Origin: Symbiodinium natans
Taxonomy: Eukaryota; Sar; Dinophyceae; Suessiales; Symbiodiniaceae
NCBI GenBank assembly: GCA_905221605.1
Contig: CAJNDS010000693.1
Location: 1 to 60,000 of the forward strand
Length of the DNA: 60,000 nucleotides
Direction: 5' to 3'
Shown: positions 39,401 to 43,877 of the stretch, piece after piece
Layout: every line of letters starts with the position of its first letter
Numbering within the stretch: the first letter of the stretch is position 1
The notes under the pieces: generated by a model
Seen by the model: the letters and a program-made list of their open reading frames with translations, nothing else
Told to the model about the DNA's origin: nothing
Databases searched by the model: none
Position numbers and translations under genes: made by a program

Positions 39401-39990
39401 GTCATATAGAATATTGAGACAAGCGTAGTTTGGAATGTACTTGTCGTGTGCCTGCGCATGCCTAAACGGAAGCTGTAGCCTTCTGACCAACGAATACAGT
39501 TTTTTGGCACACACACCATACGTTCATCACCACAACTTCCGACCTCAGTTTCGTTCAGCGGGGTCCACCCGACCGTGCCCGAGATCTGCTGGGCGTCCTT
39601 AGAGAAAGGCATGAGGGAAGAATGCAGGCCGCTGGAAAAACAAATCTCCCTAACTCAACTCGAAAACAAGATCTCCCCAAGTCAGTTCGAAGGCACAAAC
39701 TGCGATCTAATCCCACACAAACAGTAGATCCTGCTGTATTTCGTTGAGAGCTTGGCTGGGTCGACATCGGTGAACGTCTCACCTTCTACCTGGGCACAGT
39801 ATCGAATCTATGGAAGAAACAACGGGCTCAGGCTTGCGCTCCAGAATACCGAGGCTGATGACATTGACAGACGCCGCAGGAGCTTTTCCAAGCACTGCTG
39901 GGGTGGGAGCGGTAAAATTGGCGAGATCTGCAGCTGCTGCCGCCACCCTTGGTTGTCGAGCTAATGTGTAAAGCAACGGCAGTCGCGGCA
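2226..39990 (-). CDS. Giant multi-exon gene (or tandem gene family) of fibronectin-III-like repeats
   Basis: Short minus-strand peptide blocks recur throughout and fit one repeat of about 90-100 residues: FTDxDLDxGELGG, then VTWTPP (module A), VTxYxVYLAEDxxGxxRS (B), VPVGTNxxxVP (C), THLLVYTRSSLAEQTTP then SLxIxDxxAxVxN (D). Neighbouring blocks usually appear in this order reading from high to low coordinates, which supports one transcribed strand. Blocks are separated by stops and frame changes, so introns must be removed; many blocks end at AG/G-type acceptors. The WxxP and YxV spacing resembles fibronectin type III, suggesting a repetitive, probably extracellular or surface adhesion-type protein. 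That role is inferred. I see no catalytic domain. A hydrophobic stretch near 39.93-40.03 kb could be a signal or anchor. Whether it is one gene or several cannot be settled here. Confidence 0.7.
3360..3570 (-). CDS. Repeat copy: modules C (weak) and D start
   Basis: Positions 3570-3515 read VGVDEINIPPLG, which fits the VPVGTNxxxVP position weakly. Positions 3425-3360 read APYDHILFFMASYLQVL, a good match to the hydrophobic THLLVYTRS strand. They lie in the expected order upstream of the copy at 2.2-3.07 kb. Confidence 0.45.
3575..4919. other. Probable intron sequence, no block recognised
   Basis: I found no convincing repeat block on either strand. Short open stretches exist, but none matches the consensus. 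The sequence is ordinary in composition and turns C-rich toward the poly-C tract. Confidence 0.3.
4920..5003. repeat. 84-base uninterrupted poly-C tract
   Basis: A continuous run of C, the longest homopolymer in the window. It makes forward-strand polyproline frames that should not be read as protein. It lies between repeat blocks at 3.57 and 5.56 kb and is therefore probably intronic. The true length is uncertain, because homopolymers of this size are error-prone in assemblies. Confidence 0.9.
5560..6590 (-). CDS. Repeat copies: modules D, C and B
   Basis: Positions 6590-6525 read ALTRSAQEHNYINLNL, resembling the TRSxAEQ part of module D. Positions 6145-6065 read LQVQQSIVGTNANPYLPDAN, a clear VGTN...P module C. 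Positions 5650-5560 read TTYIEFDFGTDMLRLA, close to the variant VVRYRVDFGTYVRSL at 19.6 kb (module B). C lies upstream of B, so these belong to at least two domain copies with intervening blocks unrecognised. Confidence 0.5.
6340..6370. repeat. 31-base poly-C tract
   Basis: Uninterrupted C run between repeat blocks, probably intronic. A G run follows at about 6618-6634. Confidence 0.85.
6785..7185 (-). CDS. Thr-rich linker exons
   Basis: Positions 7185-7060 encode TSTTTTSTVVTSATSTTTVV and more of the same, then QRLASLSP. Positions 6860-6785 encode TLTATETTSTTTTGQ. Such Thr-rich stretches are typical of O-glycosylated stalks between extracellular domains. They lie between domain blocks on the same strand, so I read them as inter-domain linkers of the giant protein. 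The codons vary (ACC, ACG, ACA, ACT), so this is not a simple DNA microsatellite. Confidence 0.55.
7190..8310. other. Mostly intron; one doubtful block
   Basis: Nothing firmly assignable. Minus-strand positions 7745-7685 read CSRNEYLWLRLV, which could be a diverged strand of the repeat, but the match is weak. A GA/GT-rich stretch lies at 7440-7500. Confidence 0.25.
8315..8835 (-). CDS. Repeat copy: modules D plus A1, A and B
   Basis: Positions 8835-8700 read STLFEQSTPVGLKVSDTAPQ and run straight on to ITNIQFSDQDIGREI, showing directly that module D flows into the next module A. Positions 8600-8520 read DQDLDVDEIGGNLTWTQL (module A). Positions 8370-8315 read WSVVTHYYIYFAKEE (module B). The order is as in the consensus. 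Confidence 0.7.
9140..10265 (-). CDS. Repeat copy: modules D, A, A/B and C
   Basis: One full copy in order. Positions 10265-10155 read SSNTTQSTPTSVNVTDRDES (D). Positions 10095-10005 read VRFEDYDLDSLDIGGGV (A). Positions 9825-9735 read AEVNWTAPDPLEGTKF followed by IQLEWATC (end of A and B). Positions 9215-9140 read YRSVVAEVPVGEVHYEVPVE (C). The next block downstream is the module D at 8.8 kb, completing the cycle. Confidence 0.7.
9290..9320 (-). repeat. Short CCCTAAA telomere-type array
   Basis: About four CCCTAAA units (TTTAGGG read on the minus strand), the last imperfect. Interstitial, inside the giant gene and probably intronic. Confidence 0.8.
9520..9680. repeat. Direct repeat pair with GATGCTCATGATGCTCACC core
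   Basis: The core occurs at about 9529 and 9645 with similar C-rich flanks, roughly 115 bp apart. The reverse complement of part of it recurs at 1846-1945, where GCATCA(T/G)GAGCATCAG appears in variant copies. This suggests a dispersed repeat family. Confidence 0.6.
11010..11710 (-). CDS. Repeat copy: modules D, A and B
   Basis: Positions 11710-11625 read WEVYARSAIAEQTTPAALSF then IDAAA (D). Positions 11480-11375 read LSFTDEDLDRGDVGSAATWE then LPEAPWGP (A). Positions 11090-11010 read VQDTLISFEVFLAEEEEEEE (B), where the acidic position of VYLAED is expanded into a poly-Glu run by a CTC/CTT-rich stretch on the plus strand. The order fits the consensus. Confidence 0.7.
12255..13320 (-). CDS. 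Repeat copy: modules D, A and B
   Basis: Positions 13320-13245 read ARFLLIFSKSSLAEATTPY (D). Positions 12795-12700 read KEDLDLDDLGGFVRWTPAPG (A). Positions 12345-12255 read VEDYSLFLALDATGAGRSQA (B). A CT/CA-rich simple repeat at 12980-13055 lies in the intron between D and A. Confidence 0.7.
13990..14820 (-). CDS. Repeat copy: modules A and B
   Basis: Positions 14820-14755 read QVSFPDLDLDAGEIGGTLSW (A). Positions 14070-13990 read VTEFVVYFSNEMSRSQIL (B). Downstream, around 13930-13855, IEYATVTSDVTSVD may be the following C-type strand, but that match is weaker. Confidence 0.65.
15115..15885 (-). CDS. Repeat copy: modules C and D in separate exons
   Basis: Positions 15885-15825 read GNATVEVDFPTGAYTHVAA (C-type strand). 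Positions 15710-15640 read QIFSRSVLAEQTSPWTWH (D start). Positions 15160-15115 read LIHDTDAMVENAW, the SLxIxDxxAxVxN part of D. The next module A is at 14.8 kb, so the order is preserved. Confidence 0.55.
16020..16745. repeat. Minisatellite, period about 80-90 bp, around eight degenerate units
   Basis: The motif CAATCCTGGCTGGCAGGTTTG with variants recurs near 16030, 16110, 16190, 16277, 16352, 16450, 16540 and 16710. Each is followed by GGCTTCTTC-like and CCCCAGCAA-like stretches. Both strands stay partly open because the unit lacks stops, so long frames here (for example plus 15828-16553) are repeat artefacts. It sits between blocks at 15.9 and 17.3 kb and is probably intronic. Confidence 0.75.
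17265..18090 (-). CDS. Repeat copy: modules A and B
   Basis: Positions 18090-18015 read RISFPDQDLDSGDLGGVTR (A). Positions 17335-17265 read LQVELVSVFLAEDALGVRR (B). A possible GG-strand block, GLGGEGGLTLVFP, lies around 17570-17510 between them and would complete module A; that part is weak. Confidence 0.6.
18290..18815 (-). CDS. Repeat copy: modules C (weak) and D
   Basis: Positions 18815-18750 read EASEFEINISTDTRLYG, resembling VPADTxxxxYT. Positions 18630-18550 read VLVYVGSVLAEQTTPQPKG (D start, strong). Positions 18350-18290 read LITDADGSVSGTA (end of D). The D module is split by an intron after AEQTTP, unlike at 11.7 kb where it is continuous. Confidence 0.6.
19365..20140 (-). CDS. Repeat copy: modules A1, A2 and B in separate exons
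   Basis: Positions 20140-20075 read DDYDLDLDEAPEPE (A1). Positions 19860-19785 read QVGGTLSFTGVEAEPKVATP (A2). Positions 19610-19545 read VVRYRVDFGTYVRSL (B). Positions 19445-19365 read YGLADAFIEVNSTSGDPS, which fits the chain but is not a consensus motif. An intron between DLD and LGG is shared with several other copies. Confidence 0.6.
20255..20515 (-). CDS. Repeat copy: module D split over two exons
   Basis: Positions 20515-20455 read YLVLYAESSLAEQATPA. Positions 20320-20255 read LAISDVGVRVTNVHG, which leads into the A1 block at 20.1 kb. Both are strong matches, in order. Confidence 0.7.
20630..21085. repeat. Palindromic GTAGGCCTAC array, period 35 bp
   Basis: A dense array built from CCTACGGGTAGG, its reverse complement CCTACCCGTAGG, and the palindromes AGGCCT and TACCGGTA. 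In the regular part (20860-21010) the unit repeats every 35 bp. Each unit is self-complementary, so the array can fold into many hairpins on either strand. It lies in the intron between repeat blocks at 20.5 and 22.6 kb. Confidence 0.9.
21407..21585. repeat. (GTA)n microsatellite followed by (ACTAGTACC)-type repeat
   Basis: GTA repeats run from about 21407 to 21516 with two interruptions, then ACTAGTACCAGTAC-type repeats to about 21582. They lie between the two blocks of the palindromic array and share its GTA/TAC vocabulary, so the two repeat types may be related by origin. Confidence 0.9.
21588..21950. repeat. Second block of the palindromic GTAGGCCTAC array
   Basis: The same vocabulary as the first block, mainly CCTACGGGTAGGCCTACCGG with variants, more degenerate toward 21950. 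A related 19-bp direct repeat (CCTACGTAGGAGTCCGCG core) occurs twice at about 22227-22263. Confidence 0.88.
22635..22910 (-). CDS. Repeat copy: modules A1 and A2
   Basis: Positions 22910-22835 read ITISAFDDFDLDEGEPPSQ (A1). Positions 22705-22635 read LSLGGTMSFVVDANSSTSGV (A2). As at 20 kb, the intron falls between the DLD and LGG parts. Confidence 0.6.
23080..24045 (-). CDS. Repeat copy: modules A2, B, C and D
   Basis: A full copy in order: 24045-24005 YVTWTAPTDRWW (A2), 23910-23845 TSQLSAYYIYLAEDVSGTG (B), 23645-23555 GRSLLGQALATASSLLVPAG (C), 23460-23425 FRHILVYTARA (D start), 23145-23080 ASTLAEQTTPKAVQI (D). Before module B the sequence ...AACGCAG/GATACC gives a plausible AG/G acceptor. 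A G run at 23691-23712 lies between B and C. Confidence 0.7.
24650..25120 (-). CDS. Repeat copy: modules C/D, D and A1
   Basis: Positions 25120-25005 read GTNELLVPADTPRLNFTHFV then VYTQT, showing that C runs directly into D. Positions 24890-24800 read ANQEQTTPASLAFDDAVAVV (D). Positions 24735-24650 read RNVAFTDEDLDQGAVGGDLE (A1). The next block is VTWTAP at 24.0 kb. This stretch is among the clearest for deriving the consensus. Confidence 0.75.
25385..25760 (-). CDS. Repeat copy: modules D end, A and B
   Basis: Positions 25760-25680 read YIFRDTKESVSGITFQGKDL (end of D running into A1). Positions 25630-25545 read VQDLDLNELGGTISWTPPL (A). Positions 25460-25385 read QYVVYLSEDASGAVRS (B). The next block is GTNELLVPADT at 25.1 kb, so this copy continues without a gap. 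Confidence 0.72.
26320..27025 (-). CDS. Repeat copies: D end, C/D and A1
   Basis: Positions 27025-26945 read ALQASSKSVRVGDVTGASNT (D end). Positions 26715-26640 read FEVPLDTETNATTDLLARAP (C into D). Positions 26375-26320 read VQASDLDLDLEAHK (A1). The order implies unrecognised blocks between 26.95 and 26.7 kb. Confidence 0.5.
27270..27565. other. AT-rich island with imperfect inverted repeats, possible small inserted element
   Basis: Composition changes sharply to A/T-rich compared with both flanks. The edges include CGCCCGTATTAATAATATT at about 27291 and the imperfect reverse complement AATAATATTATAAGGGCG at about 27430-27447. A TTCACTCA-rich stretch follows to 27560. No long frame. It fits a small non-autonomous inverted-repeat element in an intron, but no target duplication was identified. 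Confidence 0.4.
27670..28325 (-). CDS. Repeat copy: modules A1, A2 and B
   Basis: Three consecutive blocks in order: 28325-28265 GNISFTDVDVDEGQAA (A1), 28020-27955 QIGGNLSWAEPNDISQ (A2), 27735-27670 FQVTGYRIYLGTGARTS (B). This is one of the clearest A1/A2/B exon series. Confidence 0.7.
28475..28965 (-). CDS. Repeat copy: modules C, D start and D
   Basis: Positions 28965-28910 read RAQLGSQVAVGTNQ (B end and C). Positions 28805-28740 read LETQTHIGAYTKWGGQD (D start). Positions 28555-28475 read RSSLAEQSTPVSIVLLDSYI (D). It continues into the A1 block at 28.3 kb. A short AGGGCCTAGAAG triplication lies at about 28571-28607. Confidence 0.7.
29215..29580 (-). CDS. Repeat copy: modules A1 and A2/B
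   Basis: Positions 29580-29510 read NLAFADGDADLLQIGG (A1). Positions 29345-29215 read GRVTWTPPADSSQVTGYRFA then PRFPMGAASGSR (A2 running directly into B). Together with 28.97-28.48 kb this makes one complete domain. Confidence 0.72.
30185..30515 (-). CDS. Repeat copy: module B and possible D
   Basis: Positions 30515-30425 read EVYLAMDDVGTGRSLISSVA (B, strong). Positions 30265-30185 read SAYSRGQSPSAFVSSYITS, which resembles the VYTRSxxxxxTP strand (moderate). Confidence 0.6.
31325..32275 (-). CDS. Repeat copy: modules C, D and A
   Basis: In order: 32275-32130 ELPVGTNSYTIPVL (C, strong, preceded by AGRYWNDNAGGVLVA), 31930-31865 TNATYSEILIHSRPG (D start), 31790-31700 SLQTTPVVVSVADVDFSPQD (D), 31400-31325 KDKRLDAGELGGVIQL (A). 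Confidence 0.7.
32590..33260 (-). CDS. Repeat copy: D end, A1 and A2
   Basis: Positions 33070-33015 read HEAFNDTDGSVSG (D end). Positions 32890-32835 read QFTDLDPDADDIAG (A1). Positions 32645-32590 read GPITWTSPTDTSQAPL (A2). Upstream, 33260-33170 reads either TGQGVRSNAFGSSF or, in another frame after a possible AG acceptor, AKVYEATLSAPPSDG; which frame is real is unclear. Confidence 0.6.
33455..35003. repeat. 50-bp minisatellite (43-bp short form), about 30 units
   Basis: The unit, read on the plus strand, contains GCACAAACTGGTGGCAACAA, then ATCGTACTTCTTCCCATC and TTTGACAATCGA. Full units are 50 bp; a short form lacks about 7 bp around CAATCGA. Because 50 is not a multiple of three, three units make a 150-bp (50-codon) superperiod on the minus strand, where all three frames stay open for long stretches. 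Frames of 296 and 206 codons on the minus strand come from this. It lies between domain blocks at 33.07 and 35.57 kb and is most simply intronic. Confidence 0.92.
35570..36225 (-). CDS. Repeat copies: two B-type blocks
   Basis: Positions 36225-36145 read VVDEISEYRLYLAED (B start, strong). Positions 35660-35570 read MQDATGTGRTLQASAAASAE (B end). They may be two halves of one module B separated by an intron, or two copies. Confidence 0.6.
36615..37150 (-). CDS. Repeat copies: modules D, A1 and A
   Basis: Positions 37150-37065 read CQTQRSTPVALSFADAAPSS (D). Positions 36910-36845 read YSASDLDFTDEEGNP (A1). Positions 36695-36615 read EDLDAQELGGTATWTPAQAG (A). The next module B is at 36.2 kb. A run of G at 36979-36993 interrupts the intron between D and A1. 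Confidence 0.65.
37580..38965 (-). CDS. Repeat copies: C, D, D/A1, A and C
   Basis: In order: 38965-38880 LLGSVSALEGSNLATLGTG (C variant), 38550-38495 LYVASLTAEPGPQIGP (D start), 38405-38305 SLAITDLSGSVQSVQFAGKD followed by LNLGSLTG (D end running directly into A1), 37785-37695 DPDGIADGTVRFENCLM (possible A, weaker), 37650-37580 GSRSVEAPEGENLAILSG (C variant). The two C variants share the x-x-x-EG-x-N-L-A-x-L pattern, suggesting neighbouring copies are closer relatives. Confidence 0.6.
39105..39960 (-). CDS. Most upstream repeat blocks and possible N-terminal exon
   Basis: Positions 39180-39105 read TMVQTTLALMEVQGL (D). Positions 39612-39530 read DAQQISGTVGWTPLNETEVG (A2). Positions 39795-39740 read GETFTDVDPAKLS (A1). 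Positions 39960-39790 read APAASVNVISLGILERK (possible D end). Just upstream, minus positions 40035-39930 encode a hydrophobic stretch, ATPVIIGLFLASSTAIAATA, that could be a signal peptide or anchor. No clear initiating ATG links to it. Confidence 0.5.
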
Positions 39991-40049
39991 ATCGCCGTGG
40001 AAGAGGCTAGAAACAAGCCTATGATAACTGGCGTTGCTGTGGCAGTGGT

Positions 40050-40640
40050 TGATCACGCTAAGCCCTTGTCCCCTCCGGCAATGCCAACACGGCCAAGGCA
40101 ACGTAGAGGCAAATACGCCTGCCAAGAAGTTACACACGCAACCCCTGCAAGGTGCTTCCCTGTGTGGCCACGCCTTGGAAGAAGTGTGGCTGTGCACATG
40201 TGCGCAGCTGCACTCGCCGCCAAACGCGCATGCGCACAAAGCCATGAAGCGTTTAGGGTCTAGGGCTTCAAGCTTGGAACTTTGCTGGGCTTACATCAGT
40301 TGAGGGTCCTAGCATTAGCTAGCAGCGCTCTGGGATTCGGTACATCATGCTGGAAAGGCACATCATTCCTAGGCAGTCTGGGATGGTAAGGGACATACTG
40401 GCATCACTTGAATGAAGAAGTCTTAAATACCTTCTGATGCATGATCTTTGAAAGGAGAGCCGAAGGCAGTCCGTGGTCGTTTGCATCCAACATTTCTCAC
40501 ACGACTCTCACAGGTAAGATCCTACGTAACCTAAAACCACGACATGTTGTACTTCTGGGGATGCTTCGAACAATCACCCGACCCGAGATCACGACACATG
40601 TGAGCCGTGTTTTTTTCTCTAGCATGAATCGATGGACATT
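40050..40640. other. Unassigned stretch upstream of the giant gene
   Basis: No domain block was recognised here on either strand. If the giant gene starts near 40 kb, its promoter and 5' leader would lie in this stretch, but I see no defined promoter element. Confidence 0.3.
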
Positions 40641-40644
40641 ATAA

Positions 40645-41014
40645 CCCTTCCGCGGACCCTTCCGCGGCCTTCCGCGGCGTGTTCCGTGGATTCCGCGTTC
40701 CTTCCGCGAGCCTTCCGCGGAAAAACGCGATTCCACCTTCGCACCCGGCCCGAAACAGAAATGAGTGTATAATGTGTATACTCTAGGCCTCCAAAACGAC
40801 CCGTCGCCTTCCGCGGAGCTTCCGCAACCCTTCCGCGGGCCTTCCGCGCAGATCCGCTCTCCGAAACGGTTGCCGGGCATGTTGGGCATCCACTATATCT
40901 AAGTTTCAAGCACGCCGCCCTTCCGCGAGCCTTCCGCGGACACCACGCCTTCCGCGGACCCTTCCGCGACCTTCCGCGGAATCTTGTTCACCTCTTCACC
41001 CCTTCCGCGGACAA
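40645..41014. repeat. CCTTCCGCGG palindrome-rich array
   Basis: CCTTCCGCGG and CCTTCCGCGA recur more than 15 times in three clusters (40645-40725, 40805-40850, 40915-41014). The reverse complement gives CCGCGGAAGG, and CCGCGG is itself palindromic. The clusters are separated by about 70-bp unrelated spacers. Confidence 0.85.
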
Positions 41015-41427
41015 TAATAATGTCCGCTGCAAAGTACCTATGCTCGAGCGCCTAAAAAAAACGCAGCTCATGTGTTCAACTGCCTGTCAACAGTCTTCTC
41101 CTACGACATCTACAAGTCTACGGCTCCGGAATGAAGCCTTCAGCAAGCCAGTTTCTTTTTTTGTTTGTGTGTGGGATGTTGGAAGGTATTTTGAGTGATT
41201 TTTCGGGCTTTTTCGTATGAGGTTTGGGTTTCTCAAGTTTGTCTGCCTCGAGAACGCTATACGCAAGGGTGCAAGACCTTCCCCCAAAAATTACAACAAC
41301 TCGCCATTGGTTGTTGCTCCTGCTTGACTTCTTTTTCTTGACGACCTCTGCTCCTCCTTCCCTGTCCGCCCCCAGTGCGGAGTCTCCCTGCAGTTTCTTC
41401 TCCTTCCGCATGATGACGCTGCTGCCA

Positions 41428-41796
41428 TCATGAATGCTCAAGTTCAGGGTACTTGAAACCCGAAGCCAGTTCGCACCGTCGCTGAAGCGGCTGTGAAGAC
41501 TGAGGAATGGTAGCCATGAATGCTTGTCTGTGCTGCAACGTTTTGCCGTTCCGCCTACAAGTAGCTTCAAAACCGCAAGTCCTTGTCTCACAAACGTCTG
41601 CAGGATCCTTTCTGGACGGGCGTCCGGGAAAGTGTTCATCTCCGACTTGTGTGTGGTCGCCAGTCCTTTCGCACTTTCGCTGAATCAAGCCCTTTGTAAA
41701 TTTTGTAAACATGCTAAACCCCGTTCGGCCCAAGGAATATTGGGTTTTTTCTCCCTGCAACAAGCACACGAACAGCGCGAGAACGCGCCTCAACAA
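41428..41796 (-). other. Dispersed element, copy 1 (inverted copy at 49.4 kb)
   Basis: The minus strand contains CTTGTTGCAGGGA, GCGAAAGTGCGAAAGGACTG then GCGACCACACACAAGTCG, encoding IQRKCERTGDHTQV. A homologous series appears on the plus strand at 49.38-49.68 kb encoding IQRKCERTGDHAQV. Downstream parts (GAC/GTTTGTGA and TTTTGxA...CTACTTG) also line up. A 122-codon minus frame spans this copy. Its function is unknown, and it may be a repeat rather than a gene. Confidence 0.5.
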
Positions 41797-41824
41797 ATGC
41801 TAGACACGTGCAGCGCAAAAGACT

Positions 41825-42165
41825 ATTTGCATGCGCCTGCTTGCCTGCTTGCCTCTGCTTGCCTGCTTGCGCCTGCTTGCCTGCTTGTGCCTGCTCTTGC
41901 CTGCTTGCGCCTGCTCTTGCCTGCTTGTGCCTGCTCTTGCCTGCTTGTGCCTGCTTGCCTGCTTGTGCCTGCTCTTGCCTGCTTGCCTGCTTGGCCTGCT
42001 CTTGCCTGCTTGCCTGCTTGGCCTGCTCTTGCCTGCTTGCGCCTGCCTGCCTGCTTGCGCCTGCTTGCCTGCTTGCCTGCATGCCTGCTTGCCTGCTTGC
42101 CTGCTTGCCTGCTTTCTGCCTCCTTGCTTGCGTGCTCCCGCGTGCGTGCGTGCGTGCGTGCTTGC
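41825..42165. repeat. CCTGCTTG microsatellite-like array
   Basis: Irregular CCTGCTTG, CCTGCTTGCG and CCTGCTCTTG units, ending in GCGTGCGTGCGTG. Frames through it (Lys/Gln/Ala-rich on minus, Cys/Leu-rich on plus) are products of the repeat and not supported as proteins. Confidence 0.9.
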
Positions 42166-42202
42166 GTGGTTGTCTCCGCCCTCCTCCCCACTCGAACTGG
42201 CA

Positions 42203-42667
42203 CTACCCTGATCCACGAGCGCTCTGCAAAGCAACGACACATTCACACCTGAAGCATGGCTGTATCGAAAGTTCCGGATGCCGCAGGTAGTAGCACTCCT
42301 GAAAACTTGACGAACGCATCGGGAACGGTCCCTGCAGGCAAGACGCAAGATCTGTACTGGCACCTGCAGCTCCGTCATGATCGTGCTGAAGGTTTTGCCG
42401 GCTCAACTCAACGGTTGAGGTGTTCACCGACTCATGCGTCTGCGACGCTGCATCAGCCTTGAAACACAAGGCTTCTGCCAGGCGAACGTGCCCACGGCAA
42501 GTAACAAGAAGTGCCGAGAAGGAAGCTAGCAACCACAGCGCCAGAGAAAAAAAAACATACGCCAGAAAGCACTGGCAGGCAGATTTCCGAGTTATGATTG
42601 TTAATTGCTTGCTCCATGGTTCTCCCCGACAGGCCCCTGAAATCTTCGCGAAAACACTCCACTCCAT
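42203..42667 (-). CDS. Putative membrane-anchored hypothetical protein
   Basis: A minus frame of 154 codons starting ATG at 42667. About 35 residues in, it has a hydrophobic helix (CFLAYVFFSLALWLLASFSA) that could be a signal anchor, then a mixed polar tail. The start is immediately next to the first copy of the 600-bp tandem unit. No family recognised. It could also be chance open sequence or one exon of a longer gene. Confidence 0.3.
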   Translation of the reverse strand: MEWSVFAKISGACRGEPWSKQLTIITRKSACQCFLAYVFFSLALWLLASFSALLVTCRGHVRLAEALCFKADAASQTHESVNTSTVELSRQNLQHDHDGAAGASTDLASCLQGPFPMRSSSFQECYYLRHPELSIQPCFRCECVVALQSARGSG

Positions 42668-42672
42668 GCGAA

Positions 42673-43276
42673 GCTCTTGACCTCAGGATCTGAACGCTTG
42701 GACTGGCCTGCTGCTAAAGAACACTCTAGAACCCTCGCGACACTTCACCTCCGACATCTTCCGAACAAGAGGCACCTCCACATTGTCGAGCTGAATCGCG
42801 GCGCCAGGCTTGGGGCTTTCAATGACTGCTTGCACGGGCGGCTCGTACAGAAGATCCTCAGAGAATTGCTGTGGAAATCTGTGGATTCACAGTGATTCAC
42901 AGCGTAGCACTGCAGCTGCCGGATCAAAAAAACTAAAGAAGGATCACAAAATCAATTAACAGCCGGGGGTTTAGGGTTTAGGGTTTAGGGTTCCAGCATT
43001 TCAAGTCCAAGCATTCACTAGTCAAGAAATTACTCCAGAAAAAATACCCACCCGCCCAAAGAATCCCACAACATAAAGAAAATATTTCACTTCTGGCACG
43101 ACCTTGCCCAGCAAAAAAGACCTTGCCCAACAAAAAAAGACCTTGCCCAGTAACAAAATGACCTTGCCCAGCAAAAAAATGACCTTGCCCAGTAAAAGAA
43201 TGAACTTGCCCAGAAAAAAAGAACTTGCCCAGAAAAAAAATTGACCTTGCCCAGCAAAAAAAATTGACCTTGCCCA
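42673..43276. repeat. 600-bp tandem unit, copy 1
   Basis: The unit runs from GCTCTTGACCTCAGGATCTG through the conserved exon, an AAAACTAAAGAAGGATCACA segment, a three-unit TTTAGGG array (42968-42992), then a CATTTCAAGTCCAAGCATTC segment and a tail of GACCTTGCCCAGCAAAAAA repeats. It is followed immediately by copy 2, offset 604 bp. Confidence 0.92.
42683..42884 (-). CDS. Conserved terminal exon in tandem unit, copy 1
   Basis: The minus strand reads HRFPQQFSEDLLYEPPVQAV and ends VFFSSRPVQAFRS plus stop (TGA at 42683). Compared with the diverged copy at 44.6 kb, the differences are largely conservative or in-frame indels (YVYEPL versus YEPP; IQLDNVEVP versus VLDPMQVP), which indicates past selection for protein in this frame. 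A stop lies just upstream, so an intron acceptor near the CCACAG sequences is needed. No family recognised. Confidence 0.5.
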
Positions 43277-43877
43277 GCTCTTGACCTCAGGATCTGAACG
43301 CTTGGACTGGCCTGCTGCTAAAGAACACTCTAGAACCCTCGCGACACTTCACCTCCGACATCTTCCGAACAAGAGGCACCTCCACATTGTCGAGCTGAAT
43401 CGCGGCGCCAGGCTTGGGGCTTTCAATGACTGCTTGCACGGGCGGCTCGTACAGAAGATCCTCAGAGAATTGCTGTGGAAATCTGTGGATTCACAGTGAT
43501 TCACAGCGTAGCACTGCAGCTGCCGGATCAAAAAAACTAAAGAAGGATCACAAAATCAATTAACAGCCGGTGGTTTAGGGTTTAGGGTTTAGGGTTCAGC
43601 ATTTCAAGTCCAAGCATTCACTAGTCAAGAAATTACTCCAGAAAAAAACCAACCCGCCCAAAGAATCCCACAACATAAAGAAATATTTCACTTCTGGCAC
43701 GACCTTGCCCAGCAAAAAAGACCTTGCCCAACAAAAAAAGACCTTGCCCAGTAACAAAATGACCTTGCCCAGTAAAAAAATGACCTTGCCCAGTAAAAAA
43801 TGAACTTGCCCAGTAAATAAAGAACTTGCCCAGTAAAAAAATTGACCTTCCCCAGCCAAAAAAATTGACCTTGCCCA
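43277..43877. repeat. 600-bp tandem unit, copy 2
   Basis: Nearly identical to copy 1, with the same exon and a TTTAGGG array at 43573-43597. The tail of GACCTTGCCCAG repeats differs slightly in length. Confidence 0.92.
43287..43488 (-). CDS. Conserved terminal exon in tandem unit, copy 2
   Basis: Identical in reading to copy 1, including the stop. Near identity of copies 1-3 against the diverged fourth suggests recent duplication or gene conversion. Confidence 0.45.

Noticed and set aside
41714-42378. Lys/Gln/Ala-rich and Cys/Leu-rich long frames
   Set aside because: Products of the CCTGCTTG repeat in several frames on both strands.
42677-42895. 72-codon plus frame repeated identically at 43281 and 43882
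   Set aside because: Opposite strand of the tandem exon. The diverged copy at 44.6 kb preserves the minus frame, not this one.
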